Of a DNA stretch of 64,000 nt, positions 54,122 to 61,513 are shown one piece after another. A model generated the notes under the pieces. That model had not been told where the DNA came from. It did no database searches and saw only the letters and a program-made list of their open reading frames with translations. Position numbers and translations under genes: made by a program. The stretch comes from a bacterium (lineage in GTDB: Bacteria > Zhuqueibacterota > Zhuqueibacteria > Zhuqueibacterales > Zhuqueibacteraceae). Positions within the stretch are counted from its first letter, which is position 1. Every line of letters begins with the position of its first letter. Location of the stretch: the NCBI GenBank assembly GCA_023150945.1, contig JAKLJX010000008.1, forward strand, positions 186,001-250,000. The letters run 5' to 3'.

Positions 54122-55735
54122 ATGCCTGTCGCAATTGCCGGTGAGCTGCCGGTGGGAATTGTCGCCGAGCACAGCCTGCTCACGGTTGCGGCGCAAGTGG
54201 TTGCCGCCGCAGTTGCTTTGCTGTTGTTGCTCACGGGAAGAGTTTTTCCCCACACCGCCAGAGGAATTTTCTACTTGCTGCTGGCTTGGCTGGTGGGATT
54301 CCGCTTCTTCGCGGCCACGAGTTATTTGCTCGTCCTGGTGGCCGCGGTGCTGCTGTTCGGATTGGGAGCAGCATTGTCACTCTACTGGCCGCGCGCGGCC
54401 ATGGCGTTTGCCATGCTTTGGCCATTTCCATTGCTGTACTTTGCGCATCTCAGTGAAACCGGCTCCTTCAGTCCGAACTTCACGTTGATCCTCGCTGCTC
54501 TCATCGGCGGTGCAGCTCTCGGCGCCTTGTTCCCCGGCACCAGCGTGGCGCTGCTGGCCGCGGCGCTGGGCACACTGGCGGTGGGTGTCTTCTGGCAGGT
54601 TGAATTGGGATTCAACGGCCTGCTGTCGATTTTCGTCGCCAGTGTGCTGTGGCAACTGCTCGTGCTGCCGCGGCTGCCAACTCTGCTGCAATGGCTCGCC
54701 GCGCGCTGGCCGGAACCGTCCGCAAGCCGTGCGCAACAATTCCGCAGCTTGTTCCTGCGCGGCGCGGCCGTTTCGGTGGGAATGATGCTGGCGGTGGCGT
54801 TGCTGGTGCCTCGACCGCAGCCGGAAGCAAACCGGAATCCGGAACGGCTGCAGCGTTTGCAGGCCGCCGGCATGTTCGCGCGTCCCGGTTTGATTCTCTC
54901 TGCGGCGGACAACTACTACGTCTTTGGCCGGCCCTTGCCCGTCGCGATGGTCGCGCCCTCCCCTGCGGCTGGGCAGCGTTTTGCTTTGCTGGTGCAAGGG
55001 AAGAGTCCACGGGCCGCAATTCATCGGCTGCGCACGATCAAAGAACCAGCAGAGCTTGCAAAGCTGCGGCAGGCCGCTGCGATCACCTCAGCGGCGTTCG
55101 CGCGCATCGCGCCGCTGATCGCGCCCGGCCGAACAGAAGCAGAAATCGCGCAGGAGATTCAAAATCTCTTGCGGGAACAGGGCGCGCAGACTTGGGCCTT
55201 CAAGCCCATCGTGGCCGCGGGCGCCAACGCAGTGCTGCCGCATTACAGCGCCAATCGCGCCGTGATGCGCGCGGGCTTGGTGGTGATCGACATCGGCGGC
55301 AGCGTTGACAACTACACCAGCGACATGACCCGCACGTTTGCGGTGCGCGGACGCCTCTCCCCTGCCGAACGCAAACTGCTCGACGTCCTCGTGGCCGCGG
55401 GTGACAGCGCCCGTGCGCATTTGCAGCCCGGCGCCACCATGCGCGATCTGCATCAGCGCGCCGCCGCGGTGATCACAGCCGCCGGTTTCGGCCCCTTTTT
55501 CAATCACTATCTCGGGCATCACGTCGGCCTGGAAGTGCACGATCCCGCCAGCGACAGCCTGGCCGCGGGCATGGTGATCACACTCGAGCCGGGCATCTAC
55601 ATTCCCGCCGGCGCAGCGGTTGACTCCAGTTACTGGAATCTCGGCGCGCGCCTGGAAGATACTTACCTCGTCACGGAACAAGGGTACGAAACGATCACCC
55701 ACTTTCCCCTCGTTTGGGAGGCAAGCCAGGACTGA
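54122..55735 (+). CDS. Membrane-embedded M24 metallopeptidase (Xaa-Pro aminopeptidase-like)
   Basis: 537 residues from the ATG at 54122 (GAAGGGAA ahead); in-frame TTG 53981 and ATG 54077 are alternatives. The first 230 residues form about six hydrophobic helices (for example VVAAAVALLLLLTG, YLLLAWLVGF, AALLGGAALGAL-type segments). A further helix (GAAVSVGMMLAVALLV) leads to the pita-bread M24 domain. Metal ligands by family are D390 (VVIDIGG), D401 (SDMTRTF), H466 (GHHVGLEVHD) and the Glu residues in LEPGIYIP and ARLEDTYLV. The domain cleaves or binds peptides with proline at position two. A multispanning membrane half is unusual for this family, whose members are normally soluble. Divergent from mraZ. 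Confidence 0.8.
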   Translation: MPVAIAGELPVGIVAEHSLLTVAAQVVAAAVALLLLLTGRVFPHTARGIFYLLLAWLVGFRFFAATSYLLVLVAAVLLFGLGAALSLYWPRAAMAFAMLWPFPLLYFAHLSETGSFSPNFTLILAALIGGAALGALFPGTSVALLAAALGTLAVGVFWQVELGFNGLLSIFVASVLWQLLVLPRLPTLLQWLAARWPEPSASRAQQFRSLFLRGAAVSVGMMLAVALLVPRPQPEANRNPERLQRLQAAGMFARPGLILSAADNYYVFGRPLPVAMVAPSPAAGQRFALLVQGKSPRAAIHRLRTIKEPAELAKLRQAAAITSAAFARIAPLIAPGRTEAEIAQEIQNLLREQGAQTWAFKPIVAAGANAVLPHYSANRAVMRAGLVVIDIGGSVDNYTSDMTRTFAVRGRLSPAERKLLDVLVAAGDSARAHLQPGATMRDLHQRAAAVITAAGFGPFFNHYLGHHVGLEVHDPASDSLAAGMVITLEPGIYIPAGAAVDSSYWNLGARLEDTYLVTEQGYETITHFPLVWEASQD

Positions 55736-55764
55736 TTGCGCCGGAAAATTCACGGCAAAAGGAT

Positions 55765-55792
55765 TTGCATTCTTGCAATAAATTTCTACATT
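55765..55792 (+). promoter_or_regulatory. Possible promoter of the E1 gene
   Basis: TTGCAT (55765-55770), 16-base spacer, TACATT (55787-55792), in an A/T-rich stretch about 175 bases before the GTG start. The bases TTGCAT-TCTTGCAA resemble those at the promoter of receptor gene A. Confidence 0.35.
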
Positions 55793-55967
55793 GGACGAAT
55801 TTTTTGCAAAACCACCGGCTTGATCTCGCTGCCATTGGCCGCTGGTACGCGCCGTCATTGCCGCACGCGCGGACACGGCAGCGCGCGCATGGCGGGATCA
55901 ACCGCGCCGCGGCACACCGGTGGAGATATCCGACAAACACTCAAATCCGTCATAACTGGAGGTTCCT

Positions 55968-58013
55968 GTGGCTGTCATGCACGCTTATTCCCGCACGTCG
56001 GAGTTGCCGGCTATCGATGCCCAAACGGCACGCGCATGGTACCGTTTGATGCACACCGGCCGTCTCATCGACGAGCGGGCTTGGATTCTCTTCAAGCAGG
56101 GCAAGGGTTGGAGTTATCTCGCGACCTGCTCGGGCCATGAGCCGATTCAGTTGGCGCTCGGACTGTCGTTCCGGCCGAAGAAGGATTATCTCTTCCCCTA
56201 CTATCGCGATCAACTGACCTGTCTCGCCGCCGGCTTGACCATCGATGAGATCATGCTGAACGGCCTGAGCCGGCGCGACGACGTGGCTGCCGGCGGCCGC
56301 CACATGTCGAATCACTTTTCCAAGCCGGAAATCGGCATTCAGAACACTTCGAGCTGCGTCTCGAATCACGCGCTGCACGCGGTGGGCTTGGCGCGCGCCG
56401 CGAAATACTACAAATCCGATGCGCTCACCTTCTGCAGCTTCGGCGAGGCCTCCGCCTCCGAGGGCTACGTCTTCGAGGCGCTCAACGGCGCCAGCCGCGA
56501 GCAATTGCCGGTGATCTTCGTCATTCAAAACAACAAATACGGCATCAGCGTGCCGGTGCATGAGCAAACCGCCAACGAAATCGTGGCGGACAACTTCGTC
56601 GGCTTGAAGTATCTTCACATCATTCGTTGCGACGGCACCGACCCCATTGCCAGCCGCGTGGCCATGGATGAAGCGATGGACTACGTGCGCACCGGCAAAG
56701 GTCCGGCGCTGGTGCACGCCCAATGCGTGCGTATTGGTCCGCACTCCAACAGCGACAAGCAGGAGTCCTACCGCTCGGACCAGGAAATCAATGAAGTGGC
56801 GACGCAAGACCCGCTGCCGCGTTTCCGCACTTACATTCTGGCGAAGGGCTTGCTCACCGAAGAAGAGCTGCGCGGCATCGAAGAGGAAAACAAGCGCCTG
56901 GTGACCGAAGCCGCGGCGCGCGGCGAGGCGGCGCCCCTGCCTGATCCCAAATCAATCTACGATTTCGCGGTCGCGCCGGTTTACCAAGCCGAAGAAACGC
57001 CCACGCCCGAGGAAGGCGAGAAGGAAAAGATGCGGGAATCCATCAACCGCACGCTGCACGAGGAATTTCAGCGCAATCCCCACACCTTTCTCTGGGGCCA
57101 GGATGTGGCTTCCAAAGACAAGGGCGGCGTGTTCAACGTCACCAACGGCATGCAGCAGGCGTTCGGCAAAAGCCGCGTGTTCAATGCGCCCATCGCCGAA
57201 GATTTCATCGTCGGCACGGCCAACGGCATGAGCCGCTTCCGCGAGGATATGTGGGTGGTGATCGAAGCCGCGCAATTCACCGACTACGTTTGGCCGTCGA
57301 TGGAACAGATGGTCGAGCTGAGCCACGAATATTGGCGCACCAACGGCAAGTTCCTGCCCAACATCATCGTGCGGCTGTCGTGCGGCGGCTACATCGGCGG
57401 CGGGCTTTATCACTCGCAGAGTGCCGAAGGCGTGTTCGCCAACTTCCCCGGCTTTCGCATCGCGATGCCGGCGTTTGCGGATGATGCCGCGGGCTTGCTG
57501 CGCACTTCGATGCGCTCGCGCGGGGTGACCATCATGTTCGAGCCGAAGTATCTCTACAACCATCCCATGGCGCAGGCGCCCAAAACCGGGCCGAATCACT
57601 TTGTGCCCTTTGGCCGCGCGCGCGTGCGCCGGACCGGCAAGGACCTGACCATCGTGAGCTACGGCAACGCCGTGCACTGGTCGCTGAAAGCCGCGGAAAA
57701 ACTGGCCGAGGACGGCTATGAAACCGAAGTCATCGATCTGCGCACGCTGGTGCCTTATGACCTGGAAACGGTGCGCGCCTCGGTGCAGAAAACCAACCGC
57801 GTGATCGTGGCGAGCGAAGATCACAAGACCGGCGGCTACGGCGGCGAGGTGCTGGCGGAAATTTCAGAAGCATGCTTCAAATTTCTCGATGCCCCGCCGC
57901 GCCGGGTGTGCACCAAGGACACGCCCATCGGGTTCAGCCGCATTCTCGAAGCCGCGATCTTGATCAATGAAGAGGATATCTATCAAGCGGCGCTGGAGGT
58001 GGTGAAGTACTGA
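55968..58013 (+). CDS. Fused E1 alpha/beta 2-oxoacid dehydrogenase (branched-chain/pyruvate type)
   Basis: 681 residues; GTG start with TGGAGG five bases upstream. Residues about 20-330 are the E1 alpha half (YLATCSGHEPIQLALGL, FPYYRDQ, thiamine-diphosphate region FGEASASEGYVFEALN ... NNKYGISVP). Residues about 350-681 are the E1 beta half (INRTLHEEFQRNPHTFLWGQDVASKDKGGVFNVT, EVIDLRTLVPYD). It decarboxylates a 2-oxoacid and passes the acyl group to the lipoyl domain of E2. The usual GDG of the thiamine motif is GEA here (159-161); GEG variants are known in related fused enzymes. No E2 or E3 gene is adjacent, so it probably works with subunits encoded elsewhere. A strong terminator follows. 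Confidence 0.88.
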   Translation: MAVMHAYSRTSELPAIDAQTARAWYRLMHTGRLIDERAWILFKQGKGWSYLATCSGHEPIQLALGLSFRPKKDYLFPYYRDQLTCLAAGLTIDEIMLNGLSRRDDVAAGGRHMSNHFSKPEIGIQNTSSCVSNHALHAVGLARAAKYYKSDALTFCSFGEASASEGYVFEALNGASREQLPVIFVIQNNKYGISVPVHEQTANEIVADNFVGLKYLHIIRCDGTDPIASRVAMDEAMDYVRTGKGPALVHAQCVRIGPHSNSDKQESYRSDQEINEVATQDPLPRFRTYILAKGLLTEEELRGIEEENKRLVTEAAARGEAAPLPDPKSIYDFAVAPVYQAEETPTPEEGEKEKMRESINRTLHEEFQRNPHTFLWGQDVASKDKGGVFNVTNGMQQAFGKSRVFNAPIAEDFIVGTANGMSRFREDMWVVIEAAQFTDYVWPSMEQMVELSHEYWRTNGKFLPNIIVRLSCGGYIGGGLYHSQSAEGVFANFPGFRIAMPAFADDAAGLLRTSMRSRGVTIMFEPKYLYNHPMAQAPKTGPNHFVPFGRARVRRTGKDLTIVSYGNAVHWSLKAAEKLAEDGYETEVIDLRTLVPYDLETVRASVQKTNRVIVASEDHKTGGYGGEVLAEISEACFKFLDAPPRRVCTKDTPIGFSRILEAAILINEEDIYQAALEVVKY

Positions 58014-58054
58014 GCGCCGGTTGGGCGGGCAGAGGTGGTTGGGATGAAAACACG

Positions 58055-58084
58055 ACGGGCGGCCTTGCTGGGCCGCCCGTTTTT
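58055..58084 (+). terminator. Rho-independent terminator of the E1 gene
   Basis: Perfect 10-bp arms ACGGGCGGCC (58055-58064) and GGCCGCCCGT (58071-58080), six-base loop, then a T5 tract. The clearest terminator in the window. Confidence 0.85.
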
Positions 58085-58098
58085 GTTTCGGGAGAAAT

Positions 58099-58326
58099 AT
58101 GATGGCAACTGAAAAAGACTACACCCCCGAGCAATTACGGCGCGAAGCCATTCTCATTTTGAACAGAAAATTGGGGGCACTCAATACCTATCGGTTTTTG
58201 GCGCAGATAGGCCAGAACCAGGAAGATTATTGGGAGCTGCGAGAGCGCTTGTTCAACGGGCAGAACGTCGACCAGCTCTATCGTGCCGCCAAGCAACACT
58301 GGCAAAAACGCAATCGACAGAAATAG
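58099..58326 (+). CDS. Small protein of unknown function
   Basis: 75 residues, ATG ATG start behind GGGAGAAAT. Predicted mostly helical (TPEQLRREAILILNRKLGA, EDYWELRERLFN, VDQLYRAAKQHW), charged, ending in a basic KRNRQK. It begins 15 bases after the terminator of the E1 gene, so it has its own promoter or is read through. Size and charge would fit a small DNA-binding or antitoxin-like protein, but I do not recognise it. Confidence 0.55.
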   Translation: MMATEKDYTPEQLRREAILILNRKLGALNTYRFLAQIGQNQEDYWELRERLFNGQNVDQLYRAAKQHWQKRNRQK

Positions 58327-58385
58327 GTCTTGCCCACTTGGCTCCTTATCCCACTTGGCTCCTTGCCCATGCGATGGGTTCTTGT

Positions 58386-58418
58386 AAAAAATCGCGAGGC
58401 GCTCGCTGCGCTCGCGCC
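58386..58418 (-). terminator. Possible terminator after the FGE-like gene
   Basis: On the minus strand GGCGC (58414-58418) pairs with GCGCC (58398-58402) around a repeat of GAGCGC/AGCGAG, and a T6 tract lies at 58386-58391. The stem is short. Confidence 0.35.
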
Positions 58419-58463
58419 GAAAAGAGTAAAAAGCGTAAAAAGAACTCAAAGGGTAACTCTCTA

Positions 58464-59591
58464 CTAACGAGCGTCCTGGGCGCAGCGAAATCCCACCTGG
58501 TTATCGTGATTCGTGGGTTTGCCCCCGATGCGACTGGCGCAGCGCACATTGCGTGGATCAAAGTACCACGAGCCGCCCCGCAACACCCGCCACTCTAAAG
58601 TATTCAAATTCTCACGACCATCGTCTGATTTGTAGGGATATGGTTTATACAAGCTGCTACACCATTCCCAAACATTGCCGGTCATATCGTACAGTTTGAA
58701 TTCATTTGGCGCAAACGAGCCGACCGGTGCGGTGTAAGCAAAACCGTCATCGAAGCCTTCCCAAATCTCCGACGATCCGAATACGCGTTTTGCGTTCTCA
58801 TCGCCAATATTGCCGCCGTTTCTGCCGACGGGGCTACTATTGCCCCAAGCGTATTTGTAGCCTTTGCTGCCAGAACGTGCCGCATATTCCCACTCCGCTT
58901 CGGTGGGCAAACGTCTTTTTGCCCATCGCGCGTATGCAGTTGCATCATTCCAGCTTACATGAATAACAGGATGATCGTCCTTCGCGGGTTGGCCTTTGGC
59001 ATCATGACGCCAGTTGATGCCGGCTTTCATCTCCCAAGACGATCCTGTGTAGATCAAACTGCCTTCGTCTTTTTCCGCCTCGGTCTTGTAACCGGCGATA
59101 TTCACAAACTCTCTAAATTTGGCAACCGTGACTTCGTGTTGGTCAAGATAAAACGCATCTATATAAACTTCATGCACCGGCTTTTCACCGCTGTCGCCGT
59201 CCTCGCTGCCCATCATAAACGAGCCGGCGGGGATGAACACCATGCCCTCGGGCGCTTCAGGCGATTTCTGCTCAACAGGTTCAAACTTGGATGGGTCGGG
59301 GTAAGCAGCTTGCGGTATAGTCTGCCAAAGCAGGCGCCCAATTATGAACGTTGCTGCCAATCCCAGAGCTGCCAGAAATATCTTATTGCGCTGTGACCGC
59401 GGCGGTTTGTTGATTTGAACGCTGGTTTCACTTCTCGCAGGTTCAGCAGGCGAGGCCGCTGGAGGCTTTACACCATGCCCCAGCGCTGAGGGCTGGAATT
59501 TCTTGGAACCGTGCGGCGCCGTCCGAGCTTCGAGTTGATTACTGGCCCTCAAATCCACATGCTGGCGGGGCGGGGCAGCCTGAGGGGGGTG
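58464..59591 (-). CDS. FGE-sulfatase-like (C-type-lectin-fold) domain with TM helix; 3' part of a broken TIR-FGE gene
   Basis: About 375 residues in this frame after the C6 tract at 59584-59589. A Pro/Ala-rich linker is followed by a helix (KIFLAALGLAATFIIGRLLW) and the FGE-like domain: EGMVFIPAGSFMMGS, KPVHEVYIDAFYLDQHEVTV, WNDATAYARWAKRRLPTEAEWEYAAR, MTGNVWEWCSS, RVLRGGSWYFDPRNVRC and VGFRCAQ. True formylglycine-generating enzymes carry two cysteines in GGSxxCxxxxC; here the first is absent (GGSWYFDPRNVRC), so catalysis is doubtful. Such domains are common as binding modules next to TIR, CHAT or caspase effectors. The frame upstream of the C tract holds no sensible protein, so this part belongs with the TIR domain at 59539-60033. 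Confidence 0.75.
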   Translation of the reverse strand, partial: HPPQAAPPRQHVDLRASNQLEARTAPHGSKKFQPSALGHGVKPPAASPAEPARSETSVQINKPPRSQRNKIFLAALGLAATFIIGRLLWQTIPQAAYPDPSKFEPVEQKSPEAPEGMVFIPAGSFMMGSEDGDSGEKPVHEVYIDAFYLDQHEVTVAKFREFVNIAGYKTEAEKDEGSLIYTGSSWEMKAGINWRHDAKGQPAKDDHPVIHVSWNDATAYARWAKRRLPTEAEWEYAARSGSKGYKYAWGNSSPVGRNGGNIGDENAKRVFGSSEIWEGFDDGFAYTAPVGSFAPNEFKLYDMTGNVWEWCSSLYKPYPYKSDDGRENLNTLEWRVLRGGSWYFDPRNVRCASRIGGKPTNHDNQVGFRCAQDAR

Positions 59592-60033
59592 GCTGGGGCC
59601 GGGCGGCCTGATCCGCTCCCGGCGTGACGCCCAGCGTGCGACACAGTTGCCGGTAGCCGGCAGCGTAGGAGGAAAAATCCAAATACAGCCGGCCCCGCAG
59701 CAGCGCGGGCAAAGTCGCGCTTTCCAGCACGCAGGGAATAATGCGCTTCTGCAATTGAAACGCGCTTTCCCATTCCTGCGCAACCCAGTAAGACTGGGCG
59801 GCCCCCTGCGACCACAGGAGTATGATGGTATCGCACCAATCCAAAGCTGCGCTGATGCGCGCCGGCAAGGAGTCCCCGCCGACGATCTTCTCGTAGTCGA
59901 CAAAAACTTCGATGCCATCACGCTGGAGGTCGCGCTGAAGCTGCCTGGCAGTGGCTTGGTTTTTCCAGGCGTAACTGATGAAGACTTTGGGGGAGTTGGA
60001 TTTCGAGGGCTTGGTCATACCCATCCCATTCAT
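59539..60033 (-). CDS. TIR-domain protein; 5' part of a broken TIR-FGE gene
   Basis: 164 residues from the ATG at 60033; other in-frame starts at 60042 (TTG) and 60018 (ATG) are possible. TIR domain: KVFISYAWKNQATARQLQRDL, EVFVDYEKIVGGDSLPARI, CDTIILLWSQGAAQSYWVAQEWE with the likely NAD-cleaving Glu in AQEWE (about 87-89), and PCVLESATLPALL. After about 150 residues it runs into PQPPPSGCPAPPACGFEGQ and stops. One base fewer in the C6 tract would continue in frame to the FGE-like part. TIR domains of this kind cleave NAD or make signal nucleotides. Whether the shift is real, a slippage site or a sequencing error cannot be told. Confidence 0.8.
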   Translation of the reverse strand: MNGMGMTKPSKSNSPKVFISYAWKNQATARQLQRDLQRDGIEVFVDYEKIVGGDSLPARISAALDWCDTIILLWSQGAAQSYWVAQEWESAFQLQKRIIPCVLESATLPALLRGRLYLDFSSYAAGYRQLCRTLGVTPGADQAARPQPPPSGCPAPPACGFEGQ

Positions 60034-60182
60034 TTTGCGCAAGACTTCAGATCACGACAACTGCCCAGTCGGACGCTCTCGAGACCGCCATCGCCGAGCG
60101 GCGGGTTGGTTCGAATCGTCTGACGCAATGGTAGCAACCCCAATGCAAAAAAGCAATCTCGAAGCCCGGGTGGCAAATGCAC

Positions 60183-60200
60183 CCACCGCCCGGGCGGTGG
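60183..60200. promoter_or_regulatory. Perfect 18-bp palindrome between divergent genes
   Basis: CCACCGCCCGGGCGGTGG lies between the TIR-FGE gene (minus) and the PHP lipoprotein gene (plus), so it may be a shared operator. The G+C content alone makes chance palindromes likely. Confidence 0.3.
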
Positions 60201-60303
60201 CGCAGCCGGTTGCCTCGATTCCGGGCTTGCAATTGCCAAAACGAGGAGATAGATTGGCATCCGCGATCTTCAAATGAATCCTCGATCAAACTCGGGAGCT
60301 GAC

Positions 60304-61302
60304 ATGCGCCTCCAGCGACTGGCGGTTCTGGCTGTTCTTTTGCTCAGCGCGTGCACGCGCCAAATCGAATTCGAAGTGCCGGACACCAGCGGCATGGCCT
60401 GGTTCAAGGGCAATACCCACACGCACACCACCATGAGTGACGGTGATTCGCCGCCGGCTGTGGTGGCGCAGTGGTACAAAGATCATGGCTATCGCTTTCT
60501 GGTGCTGTCCGATCACAATGTGTTCACCGATCCCGCCACGCTGGCGAGCCTGGTCGATTCGAGCTTTCTGCTGATTCCCGGGGAAGAAGTCTCGAGCAAA
60601 TTCGAAGCAAAGCCGGTGCATGTCAACGGCCTCAACATTCCCGGCGTGATCGCACCGCAATTCGATTCCACTTTGGTGGGCACGATTCAGAAAAACGTCG
60701 ATGCGGTGCGCGCGGTGGCGGGCGTGCCGCACCTCAATCATCCCAACTTCCGCTGGGCCTTCGCTCATCGCGAGCTGCTGCAAATTTCAAACGACAAGCT
60801 GCTGGAGATTTTCAACGGGCATCCGCTGGTGCACAACCAGGGCGGCGGCGGCTGGCCGGGAATGGAGGAGGTGTGGGATCATTTGTTGAGCGCGGGCAAG
60901 CGCATCTACGGCATTGCGGTGGATGATGCGCATCATTTTCAGGGAGAGTTTGCAGCGGCGCGTTCGAATCCCGGCCGCGGCTGGGTGGTGGTGAAGGCGC
61001 GCACGCTGTCGCCGCTCGAAATCGTGCAGAATCTCGAGGCCGGACTGTTCTATGCCAGCACCGGCGTCGAGCTGGAGGAGGTCGAAATCGCGGCGACCCG
61101 TCTCACGATTCGCATCCGGGAGAAAGGGGATTTCAAGTATCGCACGCAGTTCATCGGCACGCAAGGCCGCGTGCTGAGCCAATCGTATCACAATCCCGCG
61201 GTGTTCGAGCTGGCCTCAGCCGAGCGCTACGTGCGCGCGCGGGTGACGGATTCGGCGGGAGCGACGGCCTGGGTGCAGCCGGTGTTTACGCGGGGGCGGT
61301 GA
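60304..61302 (+). CDS. PHP-domain metallohydrolase, lipoprotein
   Basis: 332 residues from the ATG at 60304, chosen because GGGAG lies seven bases upstream and the signal starts there; an in-frame ATG at 60274 is less likely. The lipobox is LLSAC, so the protein is membrane-anchored outside the cytoplasm. Metal-binding motifs of the PHP/CehA-McbA family: KGNTHTHTTMSDGDSP, VLSDHNVF, LIPGEEVSS, PHLNHPNF and YGIAVDDAHHF. The family hydrolyses phosphoesters or carbamates. Substrate unknown; the exported form suggests a periplasmic phosphodiesterase. Confidence 0.8.
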   Translation: MRLQRLAVLAVLLLSACTRQIEFEVPDTSGMAWFKGNTHTHTTMSDGDSPPAVVAQWYKDHGYRFLVLSDHNVFTDPATLASLVDSSFLLIPGEEVSSKFEAKPVHVNGLNIPGVIAPQFDSTLVGTIQKNVDAVRAVAGVPHLNHPNFRWAFAHRELLQISNDKLLEIFNGHPLVHNQGGGGWPGMEEVWDHLLSAGKRIYGIAVDDAHHFQGEFAAARSNPGRGWVVVKARTLSPLEIVQNLEAGLFYASTGVELEEVEIAATRLTIRIREKGDFKYRTQFIGTQGRVLSQSYHNPAVFELASAERYVRARVTDSAGATAWVQPVFTRGR

Positions 61303-61353
61303 GGTGGGAATCAGAGGCTGGGAATCAATTACCAACCTGCTGGCCAAAAACGG

Positions 61354-61511
61354 AGGCTGGGAATCAATTCCCAGCCTGCTAGCCAAAGTCGCCTGAAGGC
61401 GACTAAAATCCAAGCCATTCCCCAGTCGGCTTCAGCCGACTTCTGTTACCAGCCTGCGATTTGAATCGCAGGTATTGAATCGCTGGCTGAATCGCAGGCA
61501 TTGAATCGCAG
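61354..61511. repeat. Cluster of four short inverted repeats and direct repeats
   Basis: Perfect arms: AGGCTGGGAAT/ATTCCCAGCCT (61354-61377), AGTCGCCT/AGGCGACT (61387-61404), AGTCGGCT/AGCCGACT (61424-61441), CCTGCGATT/AATCGCAGG (61453-61472), each with a two-base loop. Imperfect direct copies of TTGAATCGCAGG follow up to the sppA stop. It separates two convergent genes and resembles a REP-type array. Confidence 0.6.
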
Positions 61512-61513
61512 GC

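Noticed and set aside
59592-59921. Extension of the FGE-like frame upstream of the C6 tract
   Set aside because: It is the shifted reading of the TIR domain, with Cys/Arg-rich nonsense sequence; the TIR frame is the real one there.
60050-60125. tRNA-like stretch with GGTTCGAATC at 60106-60115
   Set aside because: The T-arm stems do not pair, and no acceptor stem or anticodon arm can be folded around it.
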